Below are positions 60,249 to 64,000 of a stretch of DNA of 64,000 nucleotides, in pieces. The first letter of the stretch is position 1; each line of letters begins with the position of its first letter. A model generated the notes under the pieces. It was not told where the DNA came from. It searched no databases and saw only the letters and a list, made by a program, of their open reading frames with translations. The DNA is taken from positions 4,322 through 68,321 of the forward strand of contig CAYQCE010000012.1 of assembly GCA_964415885.1 (NCBI GenBank). Direction: 5' to 3'. Source of the stretch: CAYQCE01 sp964415885 (GTDB lineage Bacteria; Zixibacteria; MSB-5A5; JAABVY01; JAHJOQ01). Both the position numbers and the translations under genes were made by a program.

Positions 60249-60638
60249 ATGGAAGAGACTCTCAATATCCTCGTTGTGGATGATGAGTCCATTCTCAGAA
60301 GTCTGCTGGAGAAGATTCTGAGAAAGGAAGGTTACGACGTGTCGCTCGCGGCGTCCGGCAAAGAAGCTATGGGATTTCTCGATCGGGAGAAGTTCGATAT
60401 CCTCATCTCTGATATCAAAATGCCCGAAATGGACGGTTTCGCGCTATTGCGCAGCGTCAAAGAGAAGTACCCGAACATTGGCGTGATTATGATGACCGCC
60501 TACGCTGATGCCTATTCGGTGAAAGACGCCCTGCTTCTTGGAGCAGATGACTATATCACCAAGCCATTCAAAAGCGTCGAGATCTGCATGATTGTCGAAC
60601 GTGCATACTGGCGGGCAGTGTCCAGCAAGAACGCATGA
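60249..60638 (+). CDS. Response regulator receiver protein
   Basis: 129 residues from ATG 60249 (GAGGAGA four to five bases upstream). VVDDES, phospho-Asp in LISDIKMPEMDG, MMTAYAD, and Lys in YITKPF are all present. C-terminus ends shortly after the domain (VERAYWRAVS). A second single-domain regulator in the same cluster. Confidence 0.92.
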   Translation: MEETLNILVVDDESILRSLLEKILRKEGYDVSLAASGKEAMGFLDREKFDILISDIKMPEMDGFALLRSVKEKYPNIGVIMMTAYADAYSVKDALLLGADDYITKPFKSVEICMIVERAYWRAVSSKNA

Positions 60639-60668
60639 TCACTGGGATTATCTAAACGGCGGAATAAT

Positions 60669-62147
60669 ATGGCAACCAGTACCACCGCAAAGCGCGGCCT
60701 AAAGAACGAAGCTGGATTCAACTTCCAGATCACTGCTGATCAGATAGAAGTCTATCTCATACTGGATGATTCCGACTTCAACGAGGGCCGGGTTACGACA
60801 GAGGGGATAAAGGACGCCCTTCGAAGAACGGGCGTGAGCTATGGCGTCCTCGATGATGAGATTGATAGGATGGTCTCCGATCGGATTTGCGGCGAGGAGA
60901 TTCTGATCGCTCGTGGAGAGGCTGCGCGCGATGGCCGTGATGCGGTGCTGGAGTATCTCTTCAATACCGAGACTACCGGAACACCCAAGGAAGACTCCGA
61001 CGGGCGGATTGACTACAAGGAACTGGATTTCATCCAGAATGCATCCGCCGGCGACGTTCTTGTCCGAAAACAACCGGCTACCAAAGGGAAGCCCGGGAAG
61101 TCGGTCTACGGAAAAGAGCTTTTGCCGAGAACGGGTAAGGACGCCAAGATCCCGGTCGGTTCGAACACCGAACTCTCTGAAGATGAAATCGAGTTAAAGG
61201 CCAAGATTGACGGTTCGGTGGTTTACGCAGGGCGTGTAGTCAATATCGAACCGGTCCAGAATATTCGCGGAAGCATCGACTCATCGACCGGCAATATCCG
61301 CTGCAGCGGCACACTCAAAGTTGCAAAGGATGTCAAGAGCGGGTTTCGAGTCGAGGTGAAGGGTGATCTGGAAATTGCCGGTCAGGTCCACGACGCAGAG
61401 ATATTCTGCGAAGGAAATGTCATAGTAAAAGGTGGCTTTTTCGGCAACGGGTCCGGGAAGATAGTCGCCAAGGGTGATGTCACCGTGAAGTGGTGCGACA
61501 GCCAGGTGATACAGTCCGAAGGTACGATTACGATCGGTGGCGAAGCGCTCAACTGCAGATTGTATGGCAAGAAAGCTGTCATTGTTGCCGGCTCCAAGGG
61601 CAAACTCGCCGGCGGTGAGGCGGCATCGCAATACCTTGTCAAGGCACCGTGTCTCGGATCGGATGGCGGCGCGAAGACCATACTCAAAGTCGCATTCGAC
61701 CCACAGACCATGCGGGAACTTCGAGGAGTCGATGCGGAACTCAAACGTATCAAGGAAGACACGCAGCGCGTTAAGGAAGGGCTTACAGCACTCTACAAGG
61801 CTCAGATGTCGGGCAAGTTGAGTTCTCAAAAGGAAGCCGTTCTCAAAAAACTCGAGGTGTTTCTGAAGGAATCTCCCGGCAAGACTGAGGAGCTGAAGAA
61901 GAACAAGGAATCGCTCGAAAACAAACTGCGAGAAATAGAGAGTGCTACCATTATAGCCGAGAAGGCCGTGTATCCCGGAACGATAGTCTATTTTGGAATT
62001 GTGTACAAAGAGATACTCGAATCGCTCGGTCCAACGAAATTCAGTGTCGATTACGATACAATAGTGCCATCCATGTACGACAAACGTGTCGAAGAAATGC
62101 GCGAACAGGCCCGGAAAGAGGCCGAATCGAAACAGCCGAACAAATAA
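60669..62147 (+). CDS. FapA/DUF342 family protein
   Basis: 492 residues. The N-terminal ~150 residues form the FapA wHTH-related part (VLVRKQPATKGKPGKSVYGKELLPRTGKDAK, key GKPGKSVYG), followed by a right-handed beta-helix (GSIDSSTGNIRCSGTLKVAKDVKSGFRVEVKGDLEIAGQV in repeats, e.g. VKGGFFGNGSGKI) and a C-terminal coiled coil (~350-430). DUF342 proteins are widespread with flagellar or polarity genes (Vibrio FapA regulates PTS/LapD-type adhesion) but the general activity is unknown. Last intact gene of the cluster. Confidence 0.88.
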   Translation: MATSTTAKRGLKNEAGFNFQITADQIEVYLILDDSDFNEGRVTTEGIKDALRRTGVSYGVLDDEIDRMVSDRICGEEILIARGEAARDGRDAVLEYLFNTETTGTPKEDSDGRIDYKELDFIQNASAGDVLVRKQPATKGKPGKSVYGKELLPRTGKDAKIPVGSNTELSEDEIELKAKIDGSVVYAGRVVNIEPVQNIRGSIDSSTGNIRCSGTLKVAKDVKSGFRVEVKGDLEIAGQVHDAEIFCEGNVIVKGGFFGNGSGKIVAKGDVTVKWCDSQVIQSEGTITIGGEALNCRLYGKKAVIVAGSKGKLAGGEAASQYLVKAPCLGSDGGAKTILKVAFDPQTMRELRGVDAELKRIKEDTQRVKEGLTALYKAQMSGKLSSQKEAVLKKLEVFLKESPGKTEELKKNKESLENKLREIESATIIAEKAVYPGTIVYFGIVYKEILESLGPTKFSVDYDTIVPSMYDKRVEEMREQARKEAESKQPNK

Positions 62148-62383
62148 GCCCGTCACATTGAAATCTCACGCCAGCGCAATTCGCTCAGACGAGCGTGGTC
62201 GAAACTCAATCCCAAAGTACTCAAATCATCTCCGCTCACATTGAACCTGGAAGATGGCGGTCTATGCAGAAAGTTCTTGTGTCCCGACAGAACGCGGATA
62301 TAGTTAGTCTGTAATCCTGGTCCTCTTGCTCAAGTCAAATCACGGGTGCTGATGCGCCGCAGGATATGGACGATATGCCCTGA
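62148..62383. other. Gene-free stretch before the broken activator
   Basis: About 240 bases with no supported gene, terminator or sigma-54 element. It may be the decayed promoter and N-terminal coding part of the pseudogene that follows, since that frame has no start codon and is closed by TGA at 62381. Confidence 0.5.
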
Positions 62384-63671
62384 CAGTCGAGCGATCGTTA
62401 TTGGACAGATAGAGAGAATGCCGAAATTAGGCTGATTCTGGAGGGTGTCGCTTCGGCGACTGGGTCCGAGTTTTTCCGCGCTCTGGTCAAGTCGCTCGCC
62501 GCCGTTCTCAATACGGCGGGGGCCTGGGTTACAGAGTATCATCTCGAGTCGAATCGGCTCCATGCCTCGCAGTCTGGTTCCGGAACGGATTTGTACAGCA
62601 CTATAATTATGACCTCAGAGGGACGCCGTGCGAGCCTGTGATCTGCGAGCGCAAGCTGGTACACTTTCCGGATAGGATCACGGATCTCTTTCCGGATGAC
62701 CCGGATCTTCAGCCGATGAGCGCCGTGAGTTACATGGGACAGCCGCTGACAGGAGACAGTGGTGATATACTGGGACATCTCGCTGTTTTGGACACCAGGC
62801 CAATGCCCGCTCGGCCGGAGAATGAAGCGTTGTTTCGGATCTTCGCAGCTCGATCCTGTGCCGAACTGAGACGTATGCATGCCGAGGAGATCGCTCGCGA
62901 ACGGGAGAATAAGCTTTTTCGCATGGTCGACAGCGCAATGGATGCCATACTCGAGCTCGATGGGGATCTTCGGATTACACGGGCAAACCGTACGATGCAT
63001 ACAGCATTCGGTCACAGCCCGGAACGCCTGCTCGGCAAGCCGCTGTCAGACCTGCTGATTCCGCAGAGTCACTCGAAACTCCGCAGCCTCGTTGCAGAGT
63101 TGATTCGAAAGCCGGATGGTCAGCAGTACCTCTGGATTCCGGGTGGTCTAACCGGTCGAAGAGCCGGCAACAGCACATTTCCGGCCGAGGCGAGTGTTTC
63201 TCGATTCGAGACAGGCGGGCGAAGCAACTATACGCTTATTCTCAGGAACATAGATGCTAAAGTAGAAGCCGATTCGCAGATATCGAAACTCACGCTCGAA
63301 TCAGAGTACCTTCGCCAGGAAATCGACGAGCTGAATCAGTTCGGAGAGATTATCGGCGACTCCCCGGCAATGTTCCGTTTGCTTTCTGACGTCCGAAAGG
63401 TCGCGCCTACCGATTCGACCGTGCTGATTCTCGGCGAGACCGGCACGGGCAAGGATCTCGTGGCGCGAGCCATTCACAGATCGAGCCGTTCAGTCCGCAG
63501 GCGATACGTACGCTTGGAAGTTATACCTGGCCGGGCAATGTCCGTGAGCTGCGAAATGTCGTCGAACGCGCGGTTATAATCTCAACGGACGGCGATCTTG
63601 TGTTCGCAGACCTGCAGCCGTCACGAGTAGTGCCGAGCGGATGTAGAAACCGCACTCAAGCATCGAACTAA
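62384..63671 (+). pseudogene. Broken FhlA-like sigma-54 activator (GAF-PAS-AAA)
   Basis: The coding trace runs in three frames. Frame A (from 62384) encodes RLILEGVASATGSEFF and a GAF start. A loss of one base near 62563-62566 (GCC TCGCAG where GCC CTC GCA is expected) moves to frame B, which continues WFRNGF, FPDDPDL, a PAS domain and the AAA+ Walker A GETGTGKDL. At about 63485-63490 the sequence jumps to frame C and the AAA+ end FSPQAIRTLGSYTWPGNVRELRNVVE, key WPGNVREL. About 150 codons (GAFTGA, Walker B, sensors) are missing. The HTH is also lost (stop 63671). No start codon is left. Confidence 0.85.
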
Positions 63672-63690
63672 CAGGTTCCCTCAATGATTG

Positions 63691-63720
63691 GTTCGCCGGC
63701 AACGGTGGGCTGATTTTTTT
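63691..63720 (+). terminator. Possible intrinsic terminator after the pseudogene
   Basis: A weak hairpin CGCCG-GCAA-CGGTG (with one G-T pair, 63694-63707) is followed by GATTTTTTT ending at 63720. Confidence 0.4.
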
Positions 63721-63736
63721 GTGGGATGAGAGAATA

Positions 63737-63808
<72 letters not shown>

Positions 63809-63947
63809 TTGTCGAAAACTGCTATGTAGCTGAGAGTCAATTTATCGTTTCGGCGTTGTGCAGTCAAGGTTTAACCGCATCAGAGCGCGCGAGGTCGTGG
63901 CTTCTCGCCGGGTATATATTCAAGCGTACTCCTCGAATCAGACGGGC

Positions 63948-64000
63948 ACTGGATTCCCGCTTTCGGGCCTGCTTAACAGCAGACCCTCGCGGGAATGACA
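63948..64000. repeat. Dispersed hairpin repeat at the right edge
   Basis: GGATTCCCGC at the left and GCGGGAATGACA at the right form inverted arms around a central TTTCGGGCCTGC section. This is, from memory, a common bacterial extragenic repeat; the right arm ends in GAATGACA as in the GGGGGTGACA tandem array at 27.5 kb. It may extend past the window. Confidence 0.55.

Overview
This window looks like the chromosome of a flagellated, diderm (Gram-negative type) bacterium of moderate to slightly high GC. The diderm inference rests on an MlaEFD-type lipid transport operon, a probable outer-membrane barrel protein and secreted lipoproteins. Codon choice and gene families are uniform across the window, and I see no phage or integrated plasmid. 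The mix (MCE transport, FapA/DUF342, DUF2225, RsbU-type phosphatase, sigma-54 control of flagella, acyl-CoA-dehydratase-like enzyme, archaeal/eukaryote-type IleRS) would fit an uncultured lineage near the FCB group or the former Deltaproteobacteria. That placement is a guess, not something the sequence proves.

Layout. 1-3.9 kb, minus strand: a partial S41 protease and the mlaE-mlaF-mlaD operon. 4-8 kb: a PP-loop ATPase, a secreted CxxC protein, an NSS sodium symporter and a barrel-like protein. 8.3-14.8 kb: isoleucyl-tRNA synthetase with unusual signature motifs, RNA 3'-phosphate cyclase, a MATE exporter and a stand-alone ACT protein. 14.9-22.3 kb: a signalling operon of a solute-binding-like protein, an NtrY-type kinase, an NtrC-type sigma-54 activator, a CPBP protease and a GAF-GAF-PP2C phosphatase. 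22.4-28.7 kb: a haem-domain lipoprotein, an AbfD-like flavoenzyme, Ogt, an M29 aminopeptidase, a GIY-YIG protein next to hairpin and tandem repeats, and a GNAT. 28.9-36.2 kb: a housekeeping run (HNH, trpS, scpA, scpB, rluB, cmk, plsC, rpsA).

36.4-53.2 kb is a long flagellar cluster that starts at an exact-spacing sigma-54 promoter: motE-like, fliK, flgD, a hook-operon protein, flgE, flbD, fliL, fliM, fliN, fliO, fliP, fliQ, then a second sigma-54 promoter, fliR, flhB, flhA, flhF, flhG, fliA. It encodes hook assembly, the switch and the export gate. Rod, basal ring, filament, stator and chemotaxis genes are not here.

53.2-62.1 kb continues in the same direction with an unusual tail: two small proteins, DUF2225, two PilZ proteins (one YcgR-like), a secreted protein, a histidine kinase whose ATPase domain has lost key boxes, a receiver-only regulator, a helical protein with a TTG start, a CheB-like protein lacking its catalytic His and Asp, a second receiver and a FapA/DUF342 protein. 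This is the best candidate for an undescribed system: a surface or motility control module built partly from catalytically degraded signalling proteins. The window ends with a broken FhlA-like sigma-54 activator (frameshift plus internal deletion), tRNA-Gly(CCC) and a dispersed hairpin repeat.
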